Part shown: positions 1-5,313 of the stretch, one piece after another
Layout of the letters: every line of letters begins with the position of its first letter
How positions within the stretch are numbered: position 1 is the stretch's first letter
Assembly: GCA_024638355.1 (NCBI GenBank)
Contig: JAHEKO010000297.1
Coordinates: 1-5,313, forward strand
Direction of reading: 5' to 3'
DNA length: 5,313 bases
DNA from: Acidobacteriota bacterium
GTDB taxonomy: Bacteria; Acidobacteriota; Thermoanaerobaculia; Multivoradales; JAHEKO01
Made by a program: the position numbers and the translations under genes
Notes under the pieces: model-generated
What the model saw: only the letters and a program-made list of their open reading frames with translations
What the model was told of the DNA's origin: nothing
Database searches by the model: none

Positions 1-1575
1 AACGAGCTACCCGAGGACTACAGCTATCTCTACGGCGAAGACCGCCCCTTCGCGCCCAGCCTGGCGACGACCAGCAGCGGCGGGGCCTTTGCCGAGGAGT
101 CTCTAGCCAACTCGGCGAGCTGCGGCACGGCGCGCTGTCACAGCCAGATCCTCGAGGAGTGGCTGCCGAGCGCCCACCGCTATTCGTCGATGGATCCTCT
201 GTTCCAGAAGGTACAGAGCGTCATGGCGGAGCAGAACGGGCCGGAGTCGACTCGCTACTGTGGCGGCTGTCACGACCCGATCTCGCTCTTCTCGGGCACC
301 AAGAACATCTTCGCCGAGGACCTGAGCTCCCTGCACGGCTTCAACGAGGGCATCTCGTGCCTGGTCTGCCACGGCGTGCGCGAGACCGACCTCCAGGGCA
401 ACGCCAACTACGTGATGACGCAGCCGCCCGCCTACCTCTGGCAGTGGCGGGAGGAGGGGCTCGGCAAGTTCGCGAGCGACTTCCTGATCCGCACCTACCC
501 CGATCAGCACCTCGAGCTGAGCAAGCGGGTCTTCAAGGCCCCCGAGTACTGCGCCGCCTGTCACAAGCAGTTCATCGACCAGGAGGTGAACCGGGTCGGC
601 TGGGTGCAGCTGCAGAACCAGTACGACAACTGGAAGGCGAGCCACTGGTTCGTCGAGGGTGATCCCGCCAAGACGGTGGAGTGCCGCGAGTGCCACATGC
701 CGCTGGTCGAGTCGACCGATCCGGCGAGCGGTGACATCACCGACTACAACCGCACGGCCTCCGACGGGATGCATCGCAGCCATCGCTTCGTGGCCGCCAA
801 CAGCCTGGTGCCGGCGATGCTCGAGCTCGAAGGCTGGCAGGAGCAGGTCGCCCTGACCGAGGAGTGGCTGCAGGGCAGATACGAGATTCCCGAGATCCGT
901 GACAAGTGGCGCGACGGTCCGGTCGTACAGCTGGCGCTCGAGCTGCCCGATGCGGTCGAGCCGGGCGCGACGCTGCCGATTCGCCTGGTGATGACCGCGA
1001 ACAAGGTGGGCCACGACTTTCCCACCGGCCCTCTCGACATCATCCAGAGCTGGGTCGAGCTGCACGTGGTCGACGACGCCGGCAACACCATCTACTCCTC
1101 GGGCACGCGCGACGAGAGGCACTTCATCGAGCCCGGCAGCTTCCTGTTCAAGGCCGAGCCGGTCGACCAGTACGGCAACCTGATCGATCGCCACAATCTC
1201 TGGGAGATGGTCGGCGTCCGCTACCGCCGGGCGCTCTTCCCGGGCTACTCCGACACGGTCGAATACCTGGTCGACTGCCCGACCACGATCGCGGGTCACG
1301 AGCGGGTTCCGGGTCGCGAGCCGGGAGGCGTTCGCACCGAGGACTTCGAGTTGCCGGTGGAGCAGGGCGCGCGCGAATACACGGTGGAGGCCAAGCTGAT
1401 GTACCGCAAGGTGGATCAGTTCCTGATCAACTTCCTGCTCGGCGAGGACTCGGGCTTGACCGCTCCGGTGGTCGAGCTGACTCGCACGAGCGGCAAGGTC
1501 CGGGTCGGCGGCGCCGAGCGCCAGGCGTCGGCGGCCGACTGGAGCGCGGAGGCGGAGACCGCACCCGGGAGCTAG
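1..1575 (+). CDS. Multihaem c-type cytochrome, 3' part (start outside window)
   Basis: The reading frame is open from the first base to TAG at 1573-1575, giving 524 visible residues. The ATG at 190 is not the real start, because a haem motif and family-like sequence lie upstream of it. Five covalent haem sites are visible: CGTARCH (nt 121-141, a CX4CH site), CGGCH (259-273), CLVCH (358-372), CAACH (550-564) and CRECH followed by MP (682-702). Histidines such as those in PSAHRY (about residue 59) and DGMHRSHRF (residues 258 and 261) could be distal haem ligands. From about residue 308 a beta-rich domain follows, with the family-type stretch NKVGHDFPTG (GHDFPTG at residues 337-343) and WVELHVVDDAGNTIYSSG. 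The last 30 or so residues are low-complexity. Haem attachment requires export, so the protein should act in the periplasm or outer envelope as an electron carrier or multihaem oxidoreductase. The pattern resembles the cytochrome c554-like superfamily; the substrate is unknown. Further haem sites may lie upstream of the window. Confidence 0.9.
   Translation, partial: NELPEDYSYLYGEDRPFAPSLATTSSGGAFAEESLANSASCGTARCHSQILEEWLPSAHRYSSMDPLFQKVQSVMAEQNGPESTRYCGGCHDPISLFSGTKNIFAEDLSSLHGFNEGISCLVCHGVRETDLQGNANYVMTQPPAYLWQWREEGLGKFASDFLIRTYPDQHLELSKRVFKAPEYCAACHKQFIDQEVNRVGWVQLQNQYDNWKASHWFVEGDPAKTVECRECHMPLVESTDPASGDITDYNRTASDGMHRSHRFVAANSLVPAMLELEGWQEQVALTEEWLQGRYEIPEIRDKWRDGPVVQLALELPDAVEPGATLPIRLVMTANKVGHDFPTGPLDIIQSWVELHVVDDAGNTIYSSGTRDERHFIEPGSFLFKAEPVDQYGNLIDRHNLWEMVGVRYRRALFPGYSDTVEYLVDCPTTIAGHERVPGREPGGVRTEDFELPVEQGAREYTVEAKLMYRKVDQFLINFLLGEDSGLTAPVVELTRTSGKVRVGGAERQASAADWSAEAETAPGS
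1567..1571 (+). promoter_or_regulatory. Possible ribosome binding site for the propeller gene
   Basis: GGGAG lies inside the last codons of the cytochrome gene, 13 bases before the GTG at 1585. The spacing is longer than usual, so initiation may depend partly on ribosomes finishing the cytochrome gene, whose stop is 9 bases from the GTG. It supports the GTG because no ATG is available before the membrane segment. The evidence is weak. Confidence 0.3.
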
Positions 1576-1584
1576 CTGCCAACA

Positions 1585-4074
1585 GTGGGACGCCGAGCTC
1601 ATCGTCTGCGGCGCGTCTGGATCTGGCTGATCGCGCTCGCGGCAGTCGCTCTCGTCGCCGGAGTACTGGTCTATCGCAGCCTCCCCGAGGTGCGGCGGCC
1701 GGGCGAGGAGCTGCCCGAGATCACTCGGCGGCTGGCGCTCGACCTGCCCGAGGACGCTCCGAGCCCGAGCTTTACCGACGTCACCGCGGACAGCGGTCTG
1801 GGGGAGTTCGAGAGCTTCCTCGGCGACCGCACGTCGCAGCTGCCCGAGGACATGGGATCGGGCGCCGCCTGGGGCGACTTCGACAACGACGGCGACGACG
1901 ACCTGTTCGTCGTGGGTGCGGGCGGGTCGATGGAGCTGCCGGTCGCGGAATGGGCGCCGTCGATCCTCTACGAGAACGACGGCGGGCTCTTTCGCCGGGT
2001 GGACGGGGCTCCCCAGCCGCGCCTGCTGGGGATGGCGGCGGCGTGGGGCGACTACAACGACGACGGTTGGCTCGACCTGGTGGTGACCGGCTTCGGCCGC
2101 CTGCTCCTCTACCAGAATCGCGAGGGCGAGCTGGTCGAGAGCGACGCGATCGAGGCGCCCGAGGGCTGGTGGTCGGGCGCGACCTGGGGCGACTTCGACA
2201 ACGATCGCGACCTCGATCTCTACGTCTGCGGCTACGTGCGCTACGAGCGCGGCGACGGCGAGAGATCCACGCGCCAGTACGGCGCCCAAGTTCCCTACAC
2301 CCTGAACCCGGCGTCGTTCGAGCCGGAGCCGAACCTGCTCTTTCGGAATGACGGCGGCGGCAGGTTCTCGGAGGTCGCCGCACTCTACGGCGTCTCCAAC
2401 CCGGGCGGACGGAGCCTGGGCGCCCTCTGGCACGACTTCGACGACGACGGGCGGCTCGACCTCTACGTCGCCAACGACATCTCCGACAATGCCCTCTTCC
2501 TGAACCGGGGCGAGACGTTCGAGGATTCGAGCCTGGCCTCGTGGGTCGCGGACTACCGCGGCGCGATGGGGCTGGCCGTCGGCGACTGGAACCGCGACGG
2601 CGACGACGACCTGTTCATCACCCACTGGATCGCGCAGGAGAACGCGCTCTACGATTCCCGGCTGGTCGACATGGCCGGGGCCGCGGGCGGGGCCCCGGGG
2701 TTGACCTTCTCCGACCTGGCCGCGCCTCTCGGGCTGGGACAGGTCGCCCTGCAGTCGATCGGCTGGGGCACCGAGTTCGCCGATTTCGACGCCGACGGCT
2801 GGCTCGACCTGGTGGTCTCCAACGGCAGTACCCTGGAAACCGACGACCGGCCCAAACGCCTGAAGCGCCAGCCGGCGATGCTCTTCTGGAACCGCGGCGG
2901 CGAGAGCTTCCACGATCTCGCGGGGCTCAGCGAGGAGCTCGGGACCCCGCGAGTCGGCAGGGGACTGGCGGTCTCGGACTACGATCTCGACGGCGATCCG
3001 GACATTCTCTTCGTCCATCTGGGCGAGGGCGTACAGCTGTTGCGCAACGACATGGCGACCGGAAACTGGCTGGAGCTCAAGCTGCGCCGGCCGACCGAAG
3101 CCGGCGCCATGGGATTCGCGCCCGGCGCCAAGGTCGTCGTGCGGGCCGGCGAGACCGCGCTGCGGCGGGCGGTCGGCGGCAGCTCGTATCTGTCGCAGAG
3201 CAGCCAGCTGCTCCACTTCGGGCTCGGCGCGGCGGACGCGGTCGACTCGATCGAGGTGCGCTGGCCCGGCGGCGACCTGCAGGAGTTCGGCGGCGTGCCC
3301 GCCAACGGCGTCTGGGAGCTGGTCGAGGGAAATCCGCAGCCGCGCCGTCTCGGCCCGCTCGACGAGCGGCAGCGCGTGGTCGAGTTCTGGACGCATCAGC
3401 GGGCGGCGATGGACGCCATGAAGCGCGAGGGAGATCTCGAACGCGCGATCGGCCTCTTCCGGCAGGCACTGGCGCTCGACTCCGGGCACGAGGATTCGCG
3501 CTACTACCTGGCCAACTGCCTGGTCGCCCAGGGCCGCGCGGAAGAGGGCCTGGCCGAGCTCGACGCGCTCAGACAGCTCAGCCCGTCGAGCCATCGCGCC
3601 CACAAGCAGTGGGGCGTTCTGCGCGCCTTGACCGCGGAATCGCGGGCCGATCTGGAGGCTGCCCGCGCCGCCCTCGAGCGCTCGCTGGAGATCAACCTCG
3701 AGGAGACCGGGAGTCTGCTGGTGCTGGGAGAGATCGAGCTGCTGTTGGGCGAGCCGCAGCGGGCCGAGGCGCACCTGTCGCACGCCTGTCAAACGAATCC
3801 CAAGGCGGTCTCCGGCTTCTTCCTGCGTGGTTATCTGGCCTGGAAGCGCGGCGACCGGGCGGCGAGCGTTCGGCTCCTCGAGCAGGCCGCCGCGGCGCGC
3901 GGAGAGGAGTGGAAGCCGGAGGGCGCCGTGGCCGAAGGCGACGTCGCGCGGCGGATGCACGCCGAGTCATCGCCCCTGTCGGCCTACTGGGAAGCGTGGG
4001 ACGGCACGACCGCGGACCTCTCGGCGGTCTTCGGGCGCCTGGACGAACGGCTCGAGAGCCGGTCTAGCTCGTAG
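1585..4074 (+). CDS. Membrane-anchored CRTAC1-type protein: FG-GAP/VCBS beta-propeller, ASPIC/UnbV and TPR
   Basis: The product is 829 residues and starts at GTG. A basic N-terminus (GRRAHRLRR) is followed by one hydrophobic segment at residues 11-30 with no lipobox cysteine. This predicts a signal anchor with the rest outside the cytoplasm. Residues about 55-490 contain seven DxDxDGxxD-like calcium loops beginning at residues 98, 156, 203, 284, 334, 400 and 465, within blade sequences such as AAWGDFDNDGDDDLFVV and YVANDISDNALFLNRG. Seven loops fit a seven-bladed, integrin-alpha-like propeller. Residues about 494-582 match the ASPIC/UnbV domain (NWLELKL, GAKVVVRAG, GGSSYLSQSSQ, LHFGLG, VRWPGG). 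Residues about 604-772 form roughly five TPR-like helical pairs (for example GDLERAIGLFRQALALD), which suggests protein-protein contacts. The third loop has Arg in place of the usual Gly (DNDRDLD). The gene follows the cytochrome by 9 bases, so the two are probably one operon. Binding or scaffold function is inferred; no catalytic site is recognised. Confidence 0.9.
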   Translation: MGRRAHRLRRVWIWLIALAAVALVAGVLVYRSLPEVRRPGEELPEITRRLALDLPEDAPSPSFTDVTADSGLGEFESFLGDRTSQLPEDMGSGAAWGDFDNDGDDDLFVVGAGGSMELPVAEWAPSILYENDGGLFRRVDGAPQPRLLGMAAAWGDYNDDGWLDLVVTGFGRLLLYQNREGELVESDAIEAPEGWWSGATWGDFDNDRDLDLYVCGYVRYERGDGERSTRQYGAQVPYTLNPASFEPEPNLLFRNDGGGRFSEVAALYGVSNPGGRSLGALWHDFDDDGRLDLYVANDISDNALFLNRGETFEDSSLASWVADYRGAMGLAVGDWNRDGDDDLFITHWIAQENALYDSRLVDMAGAAGGAPGLTFSDLAAPLGLGQVALQSIGWGTEFADFDADGWLDLVVSNGSTLETDDRPKRLKRQPAMLFWNRGGESFHDLAGLSEELGTPRVGRGLAVSDYDLDGDPDILFVHLGEGVQLLRNDMATGNWLELKLRRPTEAGAMGFAPGAKVVVRAGETALRRAVGGSSYLSQSSQLLHFGLGAADAVDSIEVRWPGGDLQEFGGVPANGVWELVEGNPQPRRLGPLDERQRVVEFWTHQRAAMDAMKREGDLERAIGLFRQALALDSGHEDSRYYLANCLVAQGRAEEGLAELDALRQLSPSSHRAHKQWGVLRALTAESRADLEAARAALERSLEINLEETGSLLVLGEIELLLGEPQRAEAHLSHACQTNPKAVSGFFLRGYLAWKRGDRAASVRLLEQAAAARGEEWKPEGAVAEGDVARRMHAESSPLSAYWEAWDGTTADLSAVFGRLDERLESRSSS
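1876..3003 (+). repeat. Seven FG-GAP/VCBS calcium-loop repeats, some near-identical in DNA
   Basis: The loop codons begin at 1876, 2050, 2191, 2434, 2584, 2782 and 2977, spaced 47 to 81 residues apart. Most of the repeats have diverged, but some DNA stretches match exactly. A 22-base match occurs at 1868-1889 and 2183-2204 (loops 1 and 3). A 21-base match occurs at 1888-1908 and 2596-2616 (loops 1 and 5). A 17-base match occurs at 2068-2084 and 2800-2816 (loops 2 and 6). These are internal repeats of one coding gene, not a separate element. Shared residues and strong GC codon bias may be enough to explain the matches. Confidence 0.85.
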
Positions 4075-4591
4075 GATCGATGACGGCGATGTGGGGCAGG
4101 GTGCGCCAGCGGTCCTCGAAGTCGAGCCCGTAGCCGACCACCCAGACGTCGGGGATCTCGAAGCCCAGGTAGTCGATCTCGACCGGCACCTCGTGCCGCG
4201 CCGGCTTCTTGGTCAGGGCGCAGGTCTTGAGCGAAGCCGGCCGGCGGGCGCCGAGGCTCTGCTTCAGGTACTCGAGGGTATGGCCGGTGTCGACGATGTC
4301 CTCGACGATCAGCACGTGCCGCCCCTCGATCTCGCTGCGCAGGTCGAGGAGCAGCCGCACGGCGCCGGTCGGCCGGTCTCCCTTGCCGTAGCTCGACAGC
4401 GAGATGAAGTCGACCGCGTGCGGAACGGTCAGCCGGCGCGCCAGGTCGGCGAGGAAGATGAAGGCCCCGCGCAGGACGCCGACCAGCAGCAGATCCTCGG
4501 CGCCGGCGTAGTCGGCCGAGATGCGGGCGGCGAGCTCGTCGACGCGGTCGTGGATCCGCTCCTCGCTGAGGAGAACCTCCAGATCGGGCAT
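4064..4591 (-). CDS. hpt: Hypoxanthine phosphoribosyltransferase
   Basis: This cytoplasmic purine-salvage enzyme joins hypoxanthine (often also guanine) to PRPP, giving IMP or GMP and pyrophosphate. The 175-residue length is normal for bacterial Hpt. Visible signatures are the pyrophosphate loop in GVLRGAFIF (residues 38-46), DFISLSSYG (61-69), the PRPP-binding VLIVEDIVDTGHTL (93-106, acidic pair E97-D98), a purine-site lysine in LTKKP (about 128-129), and DVWVVGYGLDFEDRWRTLP (148-166), where D157 and R163 match conserved ligand-contact positions. The ATG at 4591-4589 is chosen because GGGAG lies 11 bases upstream. An in-frame TTG at 4609-4607 would overlap that site and add only six residues. 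The TAG stop at 4066-4064 lies inside the 3' end of the convergent propeller gene, an 11-base overlap. The usual neighbours tilS and ftsH are not in this window. Function is secure from the motifs; whether it prefers hypoxanthine or guanine is not visible. Confidence 0.96.
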   Translation of the reverse strand: MPDLEVLLSEERIHDRVDELAARISADYAGAEDLLLVGVLRGAFIFLADLARRLTVPHAVDFISLSSYGKGDRPTGAVRLLLDLRSEIEGRHVLIVEDIVDTGHTLEYLKQSLGARRPASLKTCALTKKPARHEVPVEIDYLGFEIPDVWVVGYGLDFEDRWRTLPHIAVIDPTS

Positions 4592-4602
4592 GGCGCCAGT
4601 AT

Positions 4603-4607
4603 CTCCC
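4603..4607 (-). promoter_or_regulatory. Ribosome binding site of hpt
   Basis: GGGAG on the - strand sits 11 bases before the ATG at 4591. It favours this ATG over the in-frame TTG at 4609, which overlaps the site. The site lies just downstream of the TTTT run that follows the 14-bp hairpin, so folding there could influence access to it. Confidence 0.55.
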
Positions 4608-4649
4608 AAAACGCGGCGAGCCCACCGCGGCGGGACCGCGATGGGCTCG
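4608..4649 (-). terminator. Strong hairpin with short T run between the secreted-protein gene and hpt
   Basis: On the - strand the arms CGAGCCCA (4649-4642) and TGGGCTCG (4624-4617) pair perfectly. They continue through a U-G wobble (4641 with 4625) into CGCGG/CCGCG (4640-4636 with 4630-4626), closing a 5-base loop (4635-4631). This makes a 14-bp, very GC-rich stem. TTTT (4611-4608) follows after five bases (4616-4612). It fits an intrinsic terminator for the upstream secreted-protein gene, but the T run is short and displaced, so termination may be partial. On the + strand the wobble becomes a C-A mismatch and no T run follows, so - strand action is favoured. A structured hpt leader is the alternative. 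Confidence 0.55.
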
Positions 4650-4654
4650 TCCTA

Positions 4655-4674
4655 CGTGGCCGAATGCGGCCGCG
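4655..4674 (-). other. Small inverted repeat just after the secreted-protein stop codon
   Basis: GGCCG (4658-4662) and CGGCC (4667-4671) flank a four-base loop, with two more outer pairs across one imperfect pair (4657 with 4672). It begins two bases after the TGA of the secreted-protein gene and has no T run. It may protect the transcript 3' end or assist the larger hairpin that follows. In DNA this rich in GC, chance is a real alternative. Confidence 0.35.
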
Positions 4675-4676
4675 AA

Positions 4677-5273
4677 TCAGTTGGCGGCGATGTAGAGGGT
4701 CTTGGCCTTGCCCGCGCCGCCAACCTTGCACAGGATGGTGTGGAACCCGAAGTCGCCCGAGCTCGCGTCTCCGACGACGTTGACGACGATGGTGCCGGCG
4801 TCGTAGTCGATGTTGCTGTTGGCCCTGAACTTCTCCCCAGGCCCCTTGAGCTGGATGGTGGTGCTCTTCCTCTCGTCGGAGTTGCTGATGTTGGCCACCG
4901 CGCACCAGAAGTTGTAGCTCGAGTTCGGGCTGGCCAGCGAAGCATGGATCAGAACGCTGGCATTGCTCGGGCTGGTGCGCTGGAGGCCGGCGGCCAGGGC
5001 CTTGAAGTTCTTGGCCGAGGTCGTGGAGGCGGAAGCCGCCGACAAGCGCTGACGGAGCCCCTCCGGCAAGGGGATCGAATACGAGACCATGCCGCCGGCG
5101 TACGAGCGCGCGGTCACCCGGCCGAAGTCGATTCCTTCGAGGGGGCCGATCAGGGTCTCGAGATCGACCATGATGGCCTCGAGCATCTCCGCGTCGACGT
5201 CCGCGGCGCGAGCCGCAGAGAGCGGCGCGAGGGCCAGGAGCAGTGCAATTCCCAGGATTACGATTCTCTTCAT
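4677..5273 (-). CDS. Secreted protein of unknown function with two cysteines
   Basis: I do not recognise a named family. The 198-residue product begins with a clear Sec signal peptide: MKR, a hydrophobic core at about residues 4-19, and the site ARA|AD after residue 23. The mature protein of about 175 residues starts with an acidic, probably helical stretch (DVDAEMLEAIMVDLETLIGPLEGIDF) and a Ser/Ala-rich middle (residues 78-118). The C-terminal third looks beta-rich. It contains NFWCAVANISNSDERKSTTIQL and, later, FGFHTILCKVGG. The two cysteines, C124 and C182, are the only ones in the mature protein and could form a disulfide bridging a beta-sandwich. The ATG at 5273-5271 is supported by AGGAGG five bases upstream. 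The gene shares orientation with hpt, 85 bases away, but a hairpin lies between them and no functional link is evident. Export is well supported; the role is unknown. Confidence 0.85.
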   Translation of the reverse strand: MKRIVILGIALLLALAPLSAARAADVDAEMLEAIMVDLETLIGPLEGIDFGRVTARSYAGGMVSYSIPLPEGLRQRLSAASASTTSAKNFKALAAGLQRTSPSNASVLIHASLASPNSSYNFWCAVANISNSDERKSTTIQLKGPGEKFRANSNIDYDAGTIVVNVVGDASSGDFGFHTILCKVGGAGKAKTLYIAAN

Positions 5274-5278
5274 CTCTC

Positions 5279-5284
5279 CCTCCT
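5279..5284 (-). promoter_or_regulatory. Strong ribosome binding site of the secreted-protein gene
   Basis: AGGAGG on the - strand lies five bases before the ATG at 5273, a near-ideal Shine-Dalgarno sequence. It fixes the start and suggests efficient translation. Only 29 more bases upstream (5285-5313) are in the window, and no convincing -10 or -35 box is visible there, so the promoter is probably outside. Confidence 0.8.
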
Positions 5285-5313
5285 CAGAGCGGCGGTCAGC
5301 GAGGGACCGCAGT

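Noticed and set aside
190..192. ATG at 190 as the start of the cytochrome
   Set aside because: The frame is open to base 1, and the first haem motif (121-141) and PSAHRY lie upstream, so the gene begins before the window.
1588..1620. Twin-arginine (Tat) signal at the propeller protein N-terminus
   Set aside because: RR pairs are present, but the following residues (VWIWL) do not fit the usual motif and there is no clear cleavage site after the hydrophobic segment. A signal anchor fits better.
906..2351. Long Arg/Gly-rich open frames in other + frames (also 2541-4067)
   Set aside because: They are low-complexity Arg/Gly/Ala/Pro translations typical of off-frame GC-rich DNA, and they overlap genes with recognisable domains.
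103..3960. A 1285-codon open frame on the - strand across the cytochrome and propeller genes
   Set aside because: It is in exact codon register with the sense genes. It stays open because the rare codons TTA, CTA and TCA are absent from the sense frame; it ends at a sense CTA at 103-105. Its apparent valine-rich repeats are the complement of the Asp-rich calcium loops. The sense frames carry clear domains.
4048..4061. Possible terminator hairpin CGGCT/AGCCG at the end of the propeller gene
   Set aside because: The stem is only five or six base pairs, lies within coding sequence and has no T run on either strand. It is too weak to call.
4592..4610. GATACT near the hpt start as a -10 promoter box
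   Set aside because: It matches the consensus at only four of six positions, lies only about 8 bases before the ATG and overlaps the Shine-Dalgarno region, and it has no suitable -35 partner.
3827..4783. A 318-codon + strand open frame running across hpt
   Set aside because: It crosses the end of the propeller gene, all of hpt on the other strand and the hairpin gap. It shows no recognisable domain, while hpt has full family motifs.

Overview
The window is GC-rich DNA (about two thirds G+C by eye) with dense coding and few gaps. It holds four protein genes: two on the + strand (left three quarters) and two on the - strand (right quarter). The gene repertoire is a multihaem c-type cytochrome of the 'PSAHRYSS / YCxGCHDPI / NKVGHDFPTG' type, a CRTAC1-type FG-GAP/ASPIC protein, and secreted proteins with Sec signals. 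Together with the base composition this suggests a Gram-negative, respiring environmental bacterium, possibly Acidobacteriota or a similar metagenome-derived lineage. That placement is inference from gene style only; there is no rRNA or other marker.

Positions 1-1575 (+) are the 3' part of a multihaem cytochrome c gene whose start lies outside the window. Five haem-attachment motifs (one CX4CH, four CX2CH) are followed by a beta-rich C-terminal domain. Nine bases later a GTG opens the second gene (1585-4074, +). Its 829-residue product is anchored by one N-terminal membrane segment. It carries seven calcium-loop FG-GAP/VCBS motifs (probably a seven-bladed beta-propeller), then an ASPIC/UnbV domain and about five TPR-like repeats. 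The close spacing suggests co-transcription, and both products should sit outside the cytoplasmic membrane, so they may work as a pair. The redox substrate or partner cannot be read from the sequence.

The - strand carries hpt (4064-4591), a hypoxanthine phosphoribosyltransferase for purine salvage with all its signature motifs. Its 3' end overlaps the 3' end of the propeller gene by 11 bases in a convergent arrangement. Upstream of hpt lies a small secreted protein of unknown function (4677-5273, -), with a clear signal peptide, a strong Shine-Dalgarno sequence and two cysteines. The 85 bases between these two genes hold two hairpins. One has a 14-bp stem and ends just before the hpt ribosome binding site; it is either a weak terminator for the secreted-protein gene or a structured hpt leader.

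No RNA genes, mobile elements, CRISPR arrays, attachment sites or origins were seen. The most unusual unit is the cytochrome plus membrane-anchored propeller/ASPIC/TPR pair. Its families are recognisable but its job is not established.
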